This document shows positions 37,534 through 48,075 of a stretch of 64,000 nt of DNA, piece after piece (the stretch's first letter is position 1; each line of letters starts with the position of its first letter). The position numbers and the translations under genes were made by a program. Source of the DNA: Pseudomonas jessenii (GTDB taxonomy: Bacteria; Pseudomonadota; Gammaproteobacteria; Pseudomonadales; Pseudomonadaceae); the NCBI RefSeq assembly GCF_002236115.1, contig NZ_NIWT01000001.1, forward strand, positions 558,001-622,000, read 5' to 3'. Below the pieces are notes generated by a model, which worked only from the letters and a program-made list of their open reading frames with translations, ran no database searches and had not been told where the DNA came from.

Positions 37534-39450
37534 ATGAGCGAGGATCGAAACAGGCCGAGTACCGTTGAGGACAAGCGCTTTCGCCTGTTGATCGATGCAG
37601 TGATCGACTATGCGATCTACATGATTGATCCCGACGGCATCATTACCAGCTGGAACGCCGGCGCCAGGCGTTTCAAGGGCTACGAGGAAGCCGAGATCCT
37701 CGGTCAGCATTTCTCGCGCTTCTACACCGATGACGATCGCCGTGCCGGCTTGCCCCAGCGGGCACTGGACACGGCGATTCGTGAAGGGCGTTTCGAGGGC
37801 GAAGGCTGGCGGGTACGCAAGGACGGCACACATTTCTGGTGCCATGTGGTCATTGATCCGATCTTCGACCCGTCGGGCACGTTGCTCGGTTTCGCCAAGA
37901 TCACCCGGGACCTGACCGATCGCAAAATGGCCGAGGAAGTCCTCAAGCAAAGCGAGCAGCAGTTTCGCCTGCTGGTGCAGAGCGTTACCGACTATGCGAT
38001 CTACATGCTTTCTCCGGACGGCCGGGTGAGCAACTGGAACCCCGGCGCCCAGCGCATCAAGGGTTACTTGCCGGAAGAGGTCATTGGCCAGCATTTTTCG
38101 ATGTTCTACACCCCGGAGGATCGCGATGCCCGCGAGCCACAACGGACGCTGGAAATCGCCGTTCGTGAAGGGCGCTTTGAAAACAAGGGCTGGAGGATGC
38201 GCAAGGATGGTACGCAGTTCCTCGCCCATGTCATCGTCGACCCGATCTGGGGCGACACCGGCACATTGCTCGGTTTTGCCAAGATCACCCGGGACATCAC
38301 TGAAGTCACCCAGGCGCAGCAGGCGCTGGAGCAAACCCGTGAGGCCTTGTTCCAGGCGCAGAAAATGCAGGCCATCGGCCAGCTCAGCGGCGGGATCGCC
38401 CACGACTTCAACAACCTGCTGACGGTGATCCTCGGCAATCTGGAAATCGTGCGCAAACGGGTGACGGATGACCCCAAAATAACCCGCCTGATCGACAACG
38501 CCACCCAAGGTGCCTTGCGCGGTGTATCCCTGACCCAGCGCATGCTGGCGTTTGCCCGACGCCAGGAGCTCAAGTCGGTACCTGTGCGGATACCGGCGTT
38601 GGTGGAAGGCATTTCCGGGCTATTGCGCAGCTCCCTGGGGCCTTCGGTGAAAGTCGAAACACGCTTTCCCGAGGATCTTGAACCGGTGATGGCGGACATC
38701 AATCAACTGGAACTGGCCGTACTGAACCTGGCGACCAACGCCCGCGACGCCATGCCCCACGGCGGGACCATCATCTTCAGTGCCAGGACCGAGGAGGTCA
38801 CCGGCGGCGCCTCATCATTGGCCGCGGGGCGTTATGTGTGCCTGAACATTGCCGATACCGGCGAGGGCATGGATGAAACCACGCTGGCCTCGGCGATGGA
38901 CCCCTTCTTTACCACCAAGGGCGTCGGTAAAGGTACGGGCCTGGGGTTATCGATGGTCCACGGTTTTATCGAGCAATTGGGTGGACGCTTCATCCTCAAA
39001 AGCAACAAGGATCAGGGTACGACGGCCGAGTTGTGGTTGCCGGTTGCCACCCGGGGTTCGGTGGCTGAGCCTGTAGCGCAAACGCAGACCGTGGAAGTGC
39101 CCCGCCTGTGCGTACTGGTGGTGGACGATGACAGTCTGGTGTTGACCAGCACCAGTCTGCTGCTCGAGGACCTCGGGCACCGGGTCATCAGTGCGCCTTC
39201 CGGAGCCAGGGCGCTGGAGCTGTTCGGCAGTGAACCGGATATCGATCTGGTGATCACCGACATGGCCATGCCACAGATGAGTGGCGCGCAACTGGCCAAC
39301 GCCATCAGGCTCATTCGGCCGAGCGTGCCGATCATCCTCGCCACCGGTTTTGCCGAACGCCTGGAAGGCATTGCCGAGCGTCTACCTCGTTTGTCGAAAC
39401 CCTTTACCCAGCTCAACCTGGTGGAAGTCATTGCCTTGGCGATGAAGTGA
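37534..39450 (+). CDS. PAS-PAS hybrid sensor histidine kinase
   Basis: 638 residues with no membrane segment, so it is a cytoplasmic sensor. Two PAS domains (about 15-125 and 145-255) are clear duplicates (YAIYMIDPDGIITSWNAGAR versus YAIYMLSPDGRVSNWNPGAQ). Next come a HisKA motif with the phospho-acceptor His in GGIAHDFNNLL, an ATPase domain (NLATNARDAMPHGG, DTGEGMD, GTGLGLSMVHGF) and a C-terminal receiver (VVDDDSLV, phospho-acceptor Asp in ITDMAMPQMSG). The ligand is unknown; no separate response regulator is adjacent. Its 3' end overlaps the convergent antiporter gene by 23 bp. Confidence 0.9.
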   Translation: MSEDRNRPSTVEDKRFRLLIDAVIDYAIYMIDPDGIITSWNAGARRFKGYEEAEILGQHFSRFYTDDDRRAGLPQRALDTAIREGRFEGEGWRVRKDGTHFWCHVVIDPIFDPSGTLLGFAKITRDLTDRKMAEEVLKQSEQQFRLLVQSVTDYAIYMLSPDGRVSNWNPGAQRIKGYLPEEVIGQHFSMFYTPEDRDAREPQRTLEIAVREGRFENKGWRMRKDGTQFLAHVIVDPIWGDTGTLLGFAKITRDITEVTQAQQALEQTREALFQAQKMQAIGQLSGGIAHDFNNLLTVILGNLEIVRKRVTDDPKITRLIDNATQGALRGVSLTQRMLAFARRQELKSVPVRIPALVEGISGLLRSSLGPSVKVETRFPEDLEPVMADINQLELAVLNLATNARDAMPHGGTIIFSARTEEVTGGASSLAAGRYVCLNIADTGEGMDETTLASAMDPFFTTKGVGKGTGLGLSMVHGFIEQLGGRFILKSNKDQGTTAELWLPVATRGSVAEPVAQTQTVEVPRLCVLVVDDDSLVLTSTSLLLEDLGHRVISAPSGARALELFGSEPDIDLVITDMAMPQMSGAQLANAIRLIRPSVPIILATGFAERLEGIAERLPRLSKPFTQLNLVEVIALAMK

Positions 39451-40789
39451 CGCGGCGGTTATGCCGTTCATAGCGGGCAAGCATCGGCTGGGTGCTGATG
39501 CCGTGGACCAGAATGCTCAGGGCGACCACCGAGAGCGTCAGGTCGGCACACACCGTTGCCACTGAAGGCAGCAGATCGTGGTTCAAGGCATAGAAAAGGT
39601 AGTAGAAACTCCCGATGCCGCGAATTCCGAACCAGCCAATCAACCAGCGTTGCGGGCCATTGAGCAGCGAACCCCATGGCATCAGCCAGACCGTCAGCGG
39701 GCGAATCATCCCGAACAGCACCAACGCGACCAGCAACGCCCGCCAGTCCCAGTGCGCGATCAGCACAATACCGAGCAAGGTGACCAGAAAAACTTCCATG
39801 GCCCGTTCCACCAGGCTGCCGAACGACAGCATGTCGCCCATCATGATCCCGGCGGCGACTTGCGTGTCTTCCAGGTGCTCCACATTGCCGAGCACGGCCG
39901 CCTCGGGTTCGACATGCTGATGACCGACCACCGCTTGAACCAGGTGTTCGGCCGGAGTGTGGGCGTCACTGCTTGTCCTGACCTCGGCCCGGCGCAAGCC
40001 CAGGCCGGCGGCAAACACCGAGAGGAACCCGTAGCCGCCGATGGTTTCGGCCACGACGTAAGCCAGTGCGATCAAGGCCAGGGCAAGGTAGTCATTGGGG
40101 GAAAACGTGCTGTCGGCATTCTTGATGCGCATGAACAACGTCAGATGACCAATACCGCGCCCCATCCAGTAACCGGTCAGCAGTCCGGCGGGCACGCCCC
40201 ACAACAGGCGCTTGAAAAACCAGTCATCCAGACCGCTGCCAAAGCTGCCGTTTTGCTGCAAAAACAACAGTCCCAGAATCACGAACGGAAAAGCGATTCC
40301 GTCGTTCAGTCCTGCCTCGCCCGAGAGCCCGAACCGCACCGGATCATCATCCTTGGCGTCATTGACCTGAACCAGCGAGGCCAGGACCGGATCGGTCGGC
40401 GCCAGTATCGCCCCGATCAGCAGCGACGGCCCCCACGCCAGTCCGAAAGCGAAATGCAGCAGCAGGCAGACGCCGACAATGGTCAGCACCATCACCGGTC
40501 CCGCCAGGACGAACGCCACTCGCCATCGGCGATCACGAAGAGGAGGTCGCAGCTTGAGCCCGCAGACAAACAATGAAAACAGCACCGCGACTTCCGTCAG
40601 GTGCTCGATCCAGAACGCCGCCTCCTTGATATCCAGCCGGAGCATGCCCAGGCCCGCCGGCCCGATGGCGATGCCCAGGACCAGGCACACCGCCGAAGTG
40701 GTGACCGGCATCCAGCGCAGGTACGACGAAGTCAGTGCCAGGGTCAGCAACACCGCGCCCAACACCGCCACCCAGGCAACGAAACTCAT
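39428..40789 (-). CDS. Cation/proton antiporter (CPA1, NhaP-like)
   Basis: 453 residues with about 12 predicted membrane segments, starting MSFVAWVAVLGAVLLTLALT. The transport core shows APTDPVLASLVQ and GEAGLNDGIAFPFV, the Asn-Asp pair typical of CPA1 exchangers. A hydrophilic loop (SSDAHTPAEHLVQAVVGHQ) interrupts the second half. It probably exchanges Na+ or K+ for H+ at the inner membrane. Orientation is convergent with the sensor kinase. Confidence 0.88.
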   Translation of the reverse strand: MSFVAWVAVLGAVLLTLALTSSYLRWMPVTTSAVCLVLGIAIGPAGLGMLRLDIKEAAFWIEHLTEVAVLFSLFVCGLKLRPPLRDRRWRVAFVLAGPVMVLTIVGVCLLLHFAFGLAWGPSLLIGAILAPTDPVLASLVQVNDAKDDDPVRFGLSGEAGLNDGIAFPFVILGLLFLQQNGSFGSGLDDWFFKRLLWGVPAGLLTGYWMGRGIGHLTLFMRIKNADSTFSPNDYLALALIALAYVVAETIGGYGFLSVFAAGLGLRRAEVRTSSDAHTPAEHLVQAVVGHQHVEPEAAVLGNVEHLEDTQVAAGIMMGDMLSFGSLVERAMEVFLVTLLGIVLIAHWDWRALLVALVLFGMIRPLTVWLMPWGSLLNGPQRWLIGWFGIRGIGSFYYLFYALNHDLLPSVATVCADLTLSVVALSILVHGISTQPMLARYERHNRRVTSSPRQ

Positions 40790-40868
40790 GGCTCAGATCC
40801 CGAAACAACCGTCAGTGCAGGGCTATAGGCTGTTGAGCATTGAAGGGCTGCATCGGTTCAATTATTAC

Positions 40869-40962
40869 CTGCAGGAGTGAGACTGCTCGCGATAGCGCCG
40901 TGTCAGGCAACACATTGCCGACTGACAGGACGCCATCGCGAGCAGGCTCACTCTCACAAGGG
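40869..40962. repeat. Inverted REP pair (BIME), diverged
   Basis: CTGCAGGAGTGAGACTGCTC near 40869 and the reverse form ATCGCGAGCAGGCTCACTCT ending near 40960 carry matched changes from the standard core, so the pair still folds. Confidence 0.8.
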
Positions 40963-40986
40963 AATAGGTATGGCTAGAGGGGCGGG

Positions 40987-42141
40987 TCAGGCCTTGAGAT
41001 GGCGCAAACTGCGTTCCATCCGCGCAATGCCTTCTTCCAGCAGCGACCGTGGGCAGCCGAAGTTCAGGCGCACGAACTGTTTGCAGCCATTGCCGAAGTC
41101 CAGGCCGGCGCTCAAACCCACCTTGGCCTGTTCGAGGAAAAACTGCTGCGGGTCGTCCAGCCCCAGTGCCGTGCAGTCGAGCCACGCCAGGTAGGTGCTT
41201 TGCGGCAGGTTCATGGTGATGCCCGGCAGGCGGGTGTGTACGGCCTCGGCCAGGTAATCCCGGTTGCCTTGCAGGTAGACCTTCAGCTCGGCGAGCCATG
41301 GCGCGGCTTCGCTGTAGGCGACGCGGGTGGCTTCCATGCCCAGCGGATTGACGCTGTCGACCATGCCGCAACGGGCGTGGTTGACCTTCTCGCGCAGGTG
41401 GCGGTCCTGGATGATCATGAAGGAGGTCTTCAGGCCGGCGATGTTGTAGGCCTTGCTCGCCGACATCAAGGTGATGGTGCGCTGGGCGACCTTCGGGCTC
41501 AGGGTTGCCATCGGAATGTGCTGGCGGCCGTCGAAGCACAACTCGGCGTGGATCTCGTCGGAAATGATCCAGGCATCATGCTCAAGGCAAACGTCGGCAA
41601 TGGCTTGCAGCTCTGTGCGGGGGAAGGCCTTGCCCAGCGGGTTATGCGGGTTGCTCAGCAGCAGTGCGCCACCACCTTGCAGCGATTGGCTCAGGGTATC
41701 CAGCGGCGTGGTGTAGGTGCCGTCGGCTTGTGCATCGAAATTCAGTTCGACCTTGTTCAGCCCCCAATGCCCGGGCGCATGACGCAGCGGTGGGTAGTTC
41801 GGCACCTGCACAACGACATTCTGTGGCGCCTGCACCAGTGCCTTCAGTGCCATGTTGAAGCCGGACTCGACGCCCGGCAGGAAAATCAGCTCCTGGGGCT
41901 CGACGCGCCAGGCGTACTTGTTCCAGAGGTCGGCAACGATTGCCTCACGCAGGTCATCCTGGGCCACGCTGTAGCCGACCATCGGGTGTTCCAGTCGTTT
42001 TTGCAGGGCCTGGATGATCATCGGCGGCGCGGCGAAATCCATGTCGGCGACCCACATCGGCAACACATCGGCGGGGTAGCGGCTCCACTTGGTGCTGCCG
42101 GTGTTGTGGCGGTCGAACACCTGATCAAAATCGAAAGTCAT
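40987..42141 (-). CDS. patB: MalY/PatB-type PLP-dependent cystathionine beta-lyase/aminotransferase
   Basis: 384-residue fold-type I PLP enzyme. It begins MTFDFDQVFDRHNTGSTKW, characteristic of PatB/MalY C-S lyases. The PLP lysine is in MSASKAYNIAGLK. SNPHNPLGKAF and SDEIHAELCF supply the cofactor-binding Asn and Asp, and an Arg in FVRLNFGCPR binds the carboxylate. It probably cleaves cystathionine or cysteine S-conjugates, releasing thiols and pyruvate. It stands alone between REP pairs. Confidence 0.9.
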   Translation of the reverse strand: MTFDFDQVFDRHNTGSTKWSRYPADVLPMWVADMDFAAPPMIIQALQKRLEHPMVGYSVAQDDLREAIVADLWNKYAWRVEPQELIFLPGVESGFNMALKALVQAPQNVVVQVPNYPPLRHAPGHWGLNKVELNFDAQADGTYTTPLDTLSQSLQGGGALLLSNPHNPLGKAFPRTELQAIADVCLEHDAWIISDEIHAELCFDGRQHIPMATLSPKVAQRTITLMSASKAYNIAGLKTSFMIIQDRHLREKVNHARCGMVDSVNPLGMEATRVAYSEAAPWLAELKVYLQGNRDYLAEAVHTRLPGITMNLPQSTYLAWLDCTALGLDDPQQFFLEQAKVGLSAGLDFGNGCKQFVRLNFGCPRSLLEEGIARMERSLRHLKA

Positions 42142-42190
42142 GCGGGGTCTCGTAACGGCAGGTTGGTTATGGCGCCATGATAAGCGCCAA

Positions 42191-42284
42191 CCCCCTGTAG
42201 GAGCGAGCTTGCTCGCGATGGAGTGTCAGTCGACACTCACTCAGCTGATACACCATCGCGAGCAAGCTCGCTCCTACAGGGGGT
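42191..42284. repeat. Perfect inverted REP pair (BIME)
   Basis: CCCCCTGTAGGAGCGAGCTT at the left end is mirrored exactly by AAGCTCGCTCCTACAGGGGG at the right end, around about 35 bp. The pair separates patB from the formate dehydrogenase operon. Confidence 0.9.
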
Positions 42285-42334
42285 AGTGTCTGGAGGGCCG
42301 ACGGTCGGCTGTCATGGTGAATTCGACAGCATTG

Positions 42335-42368
42335 ACTACAGTTTGTAGTGTCGGCAGCCAGACTGCCG
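42335..42368 (+). promoter_or_regulatory. Palindromes in the fdnG upstream region
   Basis: ACTACA-GTT-TGTAGT (42335-42349) is a perfect small palindrome. It is followed by a hairpin, CGGCAG (42352-42357) with CTGCCG (42363-42368). They lie 60-95 bp before the fdnG start, where an operator or leader structure would be. I do not recognise the binding protein. Confidence 0.35.
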
Positions 42369-42430
42369 CGACCGTGGTTGTTCGAAAAAGCCCGGCCATG
42401 TACCGGGTTCCACCTGATCAGGAGTGCACG

Positions 42431-45400
42431 ATGGATCTCAGCCGTCGTCAGTTCTTCAAGGTCGCCGGCATCGGCCTTGCAGGCTCTAGCCTGGGTACGT
42501 TGGGCATGGCCCCGACGCTTGCCTTTGCCGAACAGGTGCGTCACTTCAAGCTCGCCCACACCCATGAAACCCGCAACACCTGCCCGTATTGCTCGGTCGG
42601 TTGCGGCTTGATCATGTACAGCCAAGGCGATACGGCGAAGAATGTCGCGCAAAACATCATCCACATCGAAGGTGACGCCGACCACCCGGTCAACCGCGGC
42701 ACCCTTTGCCCTAAAGGCGCAGGCCTGCTGGACTTCATTCACAGCCCCGGCCGCCTGCAATACCCTCAGGTACGCAAACCCGGCAGCACCGAATGGACCC
42801 GCATCTCCTGGGATGAAGCGCTCGATCGCGTCGCTGACCTGATGAAGGCCGACCGCGACGCCAACTTCATCGAGAAGAACGCCGAGGGTCAAACGGTGAA
42901 CCGCTGGCTGACTACCGGTTTCCTCGCGGCATCGGCGGCGTCCAACGAAGCCGGCTATATCACCCACAAGGTGGTGCGCAGTCTCGGCATGCTGGGGTTC
43001 GATAACCAGGCCCGTGTCTGACACGGCCCGACGGTGGCAAGTCTTGCCCCGACGTACGGCCGTGGTGCCATGACCAATACCTGGACCGATATCGCCAACG
43101 CGAATCTGGTCCTGGTGATGGGCGGCAACGCAGCAGAAGCGCACCCGTGCGGCTTCAAATGGGTGACCGAAGCCAAAGCGCACAACAAGGCGCGGCTGAT
43201 CGTGGTCGACCCGCGTTTTACCCGGACCGCCTCGGTGGCCGACTATTACGCGCCGATCCGCACCGGCACCGACATTGCCTTCATGGGCGGGTTGATCAAT
43301 TACCTGCTGACCGAGGACAAGATCCAGCACGAATACGTGCGCAACTACACCGACGTGTCGTTCATCGTCAAAGCCGGCTATGGCTTCGAGGACGGGATCT
43401 TCAGCGGCTACGACGCGGCCAAGCGCCTTTACACCGACAAGTCCGGCTGGGGCTATGAGCTCGGTGAAGACGGTTTTGCCAAAGTCGACCCAACCCTGCA
43501 GGACCCACGCTGCGTCTATCAATTGATGAAGCAGCATTACAGCCGTTACACCAAGGAACTGGCGAGCCAGATCTGCGGCATGCCGGTCGATGCCATGCAG
43601 AAAATCTGGGAGGAGATCGCCACTTGCTCGACACCGGGCAAGACCATGACCATCCTCTATGCCCTGGGCTGGACCCAGCACTCGATTGGCGCGCAGATGA
43701 TTCGCAGCGCGGCGATGGTGCAACTGCTGCTGGGCAACGTCGGCATGCCGGGCGGCGGCGTGAACGCCTTGCGCGGGCACTCCAACATCCAGGGGTTGAC
43801 TGACCTGGGGCTGCTATCCAACTCACTGCCGGGCTACCTCACGCTACCCGGCGATGCCGAACAGGACTACAACGCCTACATCGTCAAGCGCACGCAAAAG
43901 CCGTTGCGTCCGGGGCAACTGTCCTACTGGCAGAACTACGGCAAATTCCACGTCAGCCTGATGAAAGCCTGGTACGGCGCCAACGCCACGGCCGAGAACA
44001 ACTGGGCCTACGACTACCTGCCGAAACTGGACATTCCCCAATACGACATCCTCAAGGTGTTCGACCTGATGGGGCAGGGCAAGGTCAACGGCTACATGTG
44101 CCAGGGCTTCAACCCCATTGCCGCATTGCCCGACAAGAACCGGGTGATGGCGGCGCTGGCCAAGCTGAAATGGCTGGTGGTGATGGATCCGCTGGCCACC
44201 GAGACCTCGGAGTTCTGGCAAAAGGTCGGGCCGTATAACGACGTGAACAGCGCCGACATCCAGACCGAAGTCATTCGCCTGCCCACCACCTGCTTTGCCG
44301 AGGAGGACGGTTCGCTGGTCAACAGCAGCCGCTGGCTGCAATGGCACTGGAAGGGCGCCGACGGACCGGGTGAAGCGCAGACCGATATCCGCATCATGAG
44401 CGAGCTGTTCATACGTCTGCGTCAGCGTTATCAGGCCAATGGCGGCAAATACCCCGACCCGATGCTCAAACTGTCGTGGCCGTACAAGATCCCCGAGGAA
44501 CCTTCGCCGGAAGAACTGGCCAAGGAAATCAACGGCTCCGCCACCACGGACTTCACCGACGCGACGGGCGCGGCGATCAAGGCCAATGCGCAACTGGCCG
44601 GGTTCGGCCAGCTCAAGGATGACGGCAGTACCGCGTCCGGTTGCTGGATTTTCTGTGGCAGCTGGACTGAACTGGGCAACCAGATGGCGCGGCGCGACAA
44701 CAACGACCCGTACGGCATGCACCAGCATCAAGGCTGGGCCTGGGCCTGGCCGGCCAACCGGCGGATTCTCTACAACCGCGCTTCGGCGGACCTGCAAGGC
44801 AAGCCGTGGGATCCGAAAAAACGCTTGGTGTGGTGGAACGGCAAAGCCTGGGCCGGCACCGATGTGCCGGACTACAAGGCCGATGTGCCGCCGGAAGCGG
44901 GGATGAATCCGTTCATCATGAACCCCGAGGGCGTGGCGCGATTCTTCGCCGTCGACAAGATGAACGAAGGCCCGTTCCCCGAGCACTACGAGCCGTTCGA
45001 GACGCCGATCGGCATCAACCCGCTGCACCCGCAAAACAAGAAAGCCACCAGCAACCCGGCGGCGCGGATCTTCGATTCGGTATGGGATTCCCTCGGCGTG
45101 GCCAAGGATTACCCGTACGCCGCGACCAGTTACCGGCTGACCGAGCATTTCCACTTCTGGAGCAAGCATTGCAAGCTCAACTCGATTACCCAACCGGAGC
45201 AGTTCGTGGAAATCGGCGAAGTGCTGGCCAAGGAAAAAGGCATCGTCGCCGGCGACCGGGTGCGGGTCAGCAGCAAGCGTGGCTTCATCGAAGCGGTGGC
45301 GGTGGTGACCAAGCGGATTCGTCCGCTGCAGGTCAACAATCAGGTGGTGCACCAGATCGGCATTCCGTTGCACTGGGGGTTCACCGGCCTTACGCGCCAC

Positions 45401-45496
45401 GGTTACCTGACCAACACCCTGGTGCCGTTCCTCGGCGATGGCAACACTCAGACCCCGGAATCCAAGTCATTCCTGGTCAACGTGGAGAAAGTCTAA
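42431..45496 (+). CDS. fdnG: Formate dehydrogenase-N alpha subunit, selenoprotein
   Basis: Molybdenum (bis-MGD) catalytic subunit that oxidises formate in the periplasm. It reads as 1021 residues when the in-frame TGA at 43019-43021 is decoded as selenocysteine (position 197; E. coli FdnG has 196), in the context QARV-U-HGPTVA. A Tat signal with SRRQFFK starts the protein. A 4Fe-4S cluster follows (NTCPYCSVGCGL, then GTLCPKGAG). The C-terminal part binds the molybdopterin guanine dinucleotide. AGGAG lies six bases before the ATG. Automated gene callers would split it at the TGA. selA, selB and selC downstream support the recoding. Confidence 0.96.
43019..43051 (+). promoter_or_regulatory. Selenocysteine codon and SECIS hairpin of fdnG
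   Basis: TGA at 43019-43021 is followed, ten bases on, by a stem CGG (43032-43034) with CCG (43049-43051), a single bulged T at 43035, a second stem GGCAA (43036-43040) with TTGCC (43044-43048), and a GTC loop. The bulged U and the G/U in the loop are the features that SelB contacts in the E. coli elements. Distance from the TGA is also as expected. Confidence 0.92.
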
Positions 45497-46432
45497 ATGG
45501 CCAGCCAAGACATCATTGCCCGCTCGGCCACCACCACACCTGCGCCCTCGGTGCGCGGCATGGAGGAAGTCGCCAAGCTGATCGACACCACCAAATGCAT
45601 CGGTTGCAAGGCCTGCCAGGTCGCCTGCTCGGAATGGAACGAGTTGCGTGACGAGGTCGGCCATAACCATGGCACCTACGACAATCCTCAGGATCTCACC
45701 GCAGAAACCTGGACATTGATGCGCTTCACCGAGCACGAGACCGACGCCGGTAACCTGGAATGGCTGATCCGCAAGGATGGCTGCATGCACTGCGCAGAGC
45801 CCGGTTGCCTGGCGGCATGCCCCAGCCCGGGGGCGATCATCAAGCACGCCAATGGCATCGTCGATTTCGATCAGGATCATTGCATCGGTTGCGGCTATTG
45901 CATCACCGGGTGTCCGTTCAACATTCCACGGATCTCGCAAAAGGATCACAAGGCCTACAAATGCACCTTGTGCTCTGACCGGGTGGCGGTAGGGCTGGAG
46001 CCGGCCTGCGTGAAAACCTGCCCGACCGGTGCCATCGTGTTCGGCTCCAAGGACGACATGAAGGAACATGCGGCCGAGCGTATCGTCGACCTCAAGAGCC
46101 GGGGTTTTGAAAACGCCGGCCTGTACGACCCCGAAGGCGTTGGCGGTACCCACGTGATGTACGTGTTGCACCACGCCGATACGCCAAGGCTGTACGCCGG
46201 CTTGCCCGATCACCCGGCGATCAGTCCGTTGGTAGGGCTGTGGAAGGGCATCAGCAAACCCCTGGCACTGTTGGCCATGGGCGCGGCGGTGCTGGCCGGG
46301 TTCTTCCACTACGTGCGCGTCGGTCCGCAAATCGTCGAAGAGGATGAACATCCGGAGCCGCCGGACAACGCCGTGCACGAAGTCGATCCATCGGTGCACA
46401 CCTTCGATCCCCGAGGGGAGGGCAGGCCATGA
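45497..46432 (+). CDS. fdnH: Formate dehydrogenase-N beta (iron-sulfur) subunit
   Basis: 311 residues carrying four 4Fe-4S cluster motifs ([53 protein letters not shown]...CVKTCP) that move electrons from FdnG to the membrane subunit. One C-terminal membrane helix ([19 protein letters not shown]) anchors it, with the clusters in the periplasm. It starts directly after the fdnG stop codon and overlaps fdnI by four bases. Confidence 0.96.
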   Translation: MASQDIIARSATTTPAPSVRGMEEVAKLIDTTKCIGCKACQVACSEWNELRDEVGHNHGTYDNPQDLTAETWTLMRFTEHETDAGNLEWLIRKDGCMHCAEPGCLAACPSPGAIIKHANGIVDFDQDHCIGCGYCITGCPFNIPRISQKDHKAYKCTLCSDRVAVGLEPACVKTCPTGAIVFGSKDDMKEHAAERIVDLKSRGFENAGLYDPEGVGGTHVMYVLHHADTPRLYAGLPDHPAISPLVGLWKGISKPLALLAMGAAVLAGFFHYVRVGPQIVEEDEHPEPPDNAVHEVDPSVHTFDPRGEGRP

Positions 46433-47094
46433 GCGACAAGACGATCCTGCGCTACACCAGCAACCAGCGCACCAATCACTGGCTGGTGGCGATTCTGTTC
46501 CTCATGGCCGGGTTGTCAGGGCTGGCGCTGTTTCACCCGGCGCTGTTCTGGCTGAGCAACCTGTTCGGCGGCGGGCCATGGACGCGCATCCTGCACCCGT
46601 TCATGGGCGTGCTGATGTTCGTACTGTTCCTCGGCCTGGTGTTTCGCTTCTGGCGCGCCAACTACTTCATCGCCAATGATCGCCTGTGGCTAAGGCGCAT
46701 CGACCGGGTGATGAAAAATGAAGAGGAGGGCGTCCCGCCCATCGGCAAATACAACCCCGGGCAGAAGCTGCTGTTCTGGACTTTACTGCTGTGCATGCTG
46801 GTGCTGTTGTTCAGCGGGCTGGTGATCTGGCGTTCGTACTTCAGCGAGTATTTCGGCATCACCACGATACGCTGGGCGATGTTGCTGCATGCGCTGGCCG
46901 GTTTCGTGCTGATCCTGAGCATCATCGTGCACATCTATGCCGGCATCTGGATCAAGGGCTCGGTCAGCGCCATGTTGCACGGCAGGGTCAGCCGCGGCTG
47001 GGCCAGGAAACACCACGAACTCTGGTATCGCCAAGTGACTCAAGATGAGACCCGCGGCGAAGCGCCCAAACGACCGATCACCAAAAAGGGCTGA
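46429..47094 (+). CDS. fdnI: Formate dehydrogenase-N gamma subunit (cytochrome b556)
   Basis: 221-residue inner-membrane cytochrome with four membrane segments. Haem-ligand histidines are likely in [16 protein letters not shown] and [20 protein letters not shown]. It passes electrons from FdnH to quinone. ATGA overlap with fdnH; fdhE begins three bases after its stop. Confidence 0.95.
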   Translation: MSDKTILRYTSNQRTNHWLVAILFLMAGLSGLALFHPALFWLSNLFGGGPWTRILHPFMGVLMFVLFLGLVFRFWRANYFIANDRLWLRRIDRVMKNEEEGVPPIGKYNPGQKLLFWTLLLCMLVLLFSGLVIWRSYFSEYFGITTIRWAMLLHALAGFVLILSIIVHIYAGIWIKGSVSAMLHGRVSRGWARKHHELWYRQVTQDETRGEAPKRPITKKG

Positions 47095-47097
47095 CAT

Positions 47098-48024
47098 TTG
47101 CCAACCATCCTTGAACCCGGAGAAATCGAAGCGGCGGCCAGTTCGCCGCCGTTTCTGTACATGCCACCGCATAACCTGTTCAGCCTGCGTGGCCAGCGCC
47201 TGGAAACGCTGGCCGAAGGGCACCCGATGGCCGATTACCTGCGCCTGATCGCCGGGTTGTGCCGGGTGCAGCAACAGGTGCTGGACGACCCGCCGCCAAG
47301 CGACCCCCTTGACCGACAACGCATCGAGTTGTGCCAGCAACACGGCTTGCCGCCGTTCGCGGCCGACAGCCTGGCGCGCGAAGACGATTGGCAGCCTTAC
47401 CTCGATGCCTTGCTGCAGTGCTATAGCGCACCGTCACAATCCGCCGTGGCCGATGCCGTGGACACCTTGCGCCTGGTCGGTGCCGGGCAACGTCGCGCCT
47501 GGGCGGTGGCGCTGGTCAGTGGCCAGTATTCGCTGGTGCCAGCGGCGCTGGTGCCGTTTCTCGGTGCGGCGCTTCAAACAGCCTGGAGCCACTGGCTGTT
47601 GAGTACGCCGAACCTCGCGCTAACTCCCGGCGACAGCCTCAGCCAGTGCCCGGCCTGCGGCTCGCCGGCCATGGCCGGGGTGATCCGTCATCGCGGCAAG
47701 CACAACGGCTTGCGTTATCTGGTCTGCTCGCTGTGTGCCTGCGAGTGGCATGTGGTGCGGGTCAAATGCGTGTATTGCGAACAGAGCAAGGGCCTGGAAT
47801 ACCTCAGCCTTGAAGATGATCGCCATGCCGCCAACCAGGCGCCGTTGCGCGCCGAAGTCTGCCCCGGTTGCAACAGTTATCTGAAGTTGCTCTATCTGGA
47901 GAACGATGCGGACGCCGAAGCGTTGTCGGCAGACCTGTCCAGCCTGATGCTCGACATGCGCCTGACCCAGGACGGTTATCAGCGTCTGGCACCCAATCTG
48001 TTGCTGGCGCCGGGAGACGAATGA
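47098..48024 (+). CDS. fdhE: Formate dehydrogenase accessory protein FdhE
   Basis: 308-residue cytoplasmic protein needed for maturation of membrane formate dehydrogenases. Its C-terminal half has paired CxxC motifs (CPACGSPAM, CSLCACEW, CVYCEQSKG, CPGCNSY) that bind metal. I accept a TTG start at 47098, three bases after fdnI with AAAAGGG upstream, because MPTILEPGEIEAAASSPPF is the family N-terminus. Confidence 0.92.
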   Translation: MPTILEPGEIEAAASSPPFLYMPPHNLFSLRGQRLETLAEGHPMADYLRLIAGLCRVQQQVLDDPPPSDPLDRQRIELCQQHGLPPFAADSLAREDDWQPYLDALLQCYSAPSQSAVADAVDTLRLVGAGQRRAWAVALVSGQYSLVPAALVPFLGAALQTAWSHWLLSTPNLALTPGDSLSQCPACGSPAMAGVIRHRGKHNGLRYLVCSLCACEWHVVRVKCVYCEQSKGLEYLSLEDDRHAANQAPLRAEVCPGCNSYLKLLYLENDADAEALSADLSSLMLDMRLTQDGYQRLAPNLLLAPGDE

Positions 48025-48075
48025 CCGCAGCGTCTACACTCTGGCGCGAGGGTCATTCGTTTTCAGGAGCGCCAG

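Noticed and set aside
43019..43021. Stop codon splitting the formate dehydrogenase gene, apparently a nonsense mutation
   Set aside because: Reading continues in frame with the expected sequence, the position matches the selenocysteine of FdnG, and a SECIS hairpin follows. It is a recoded TGA.
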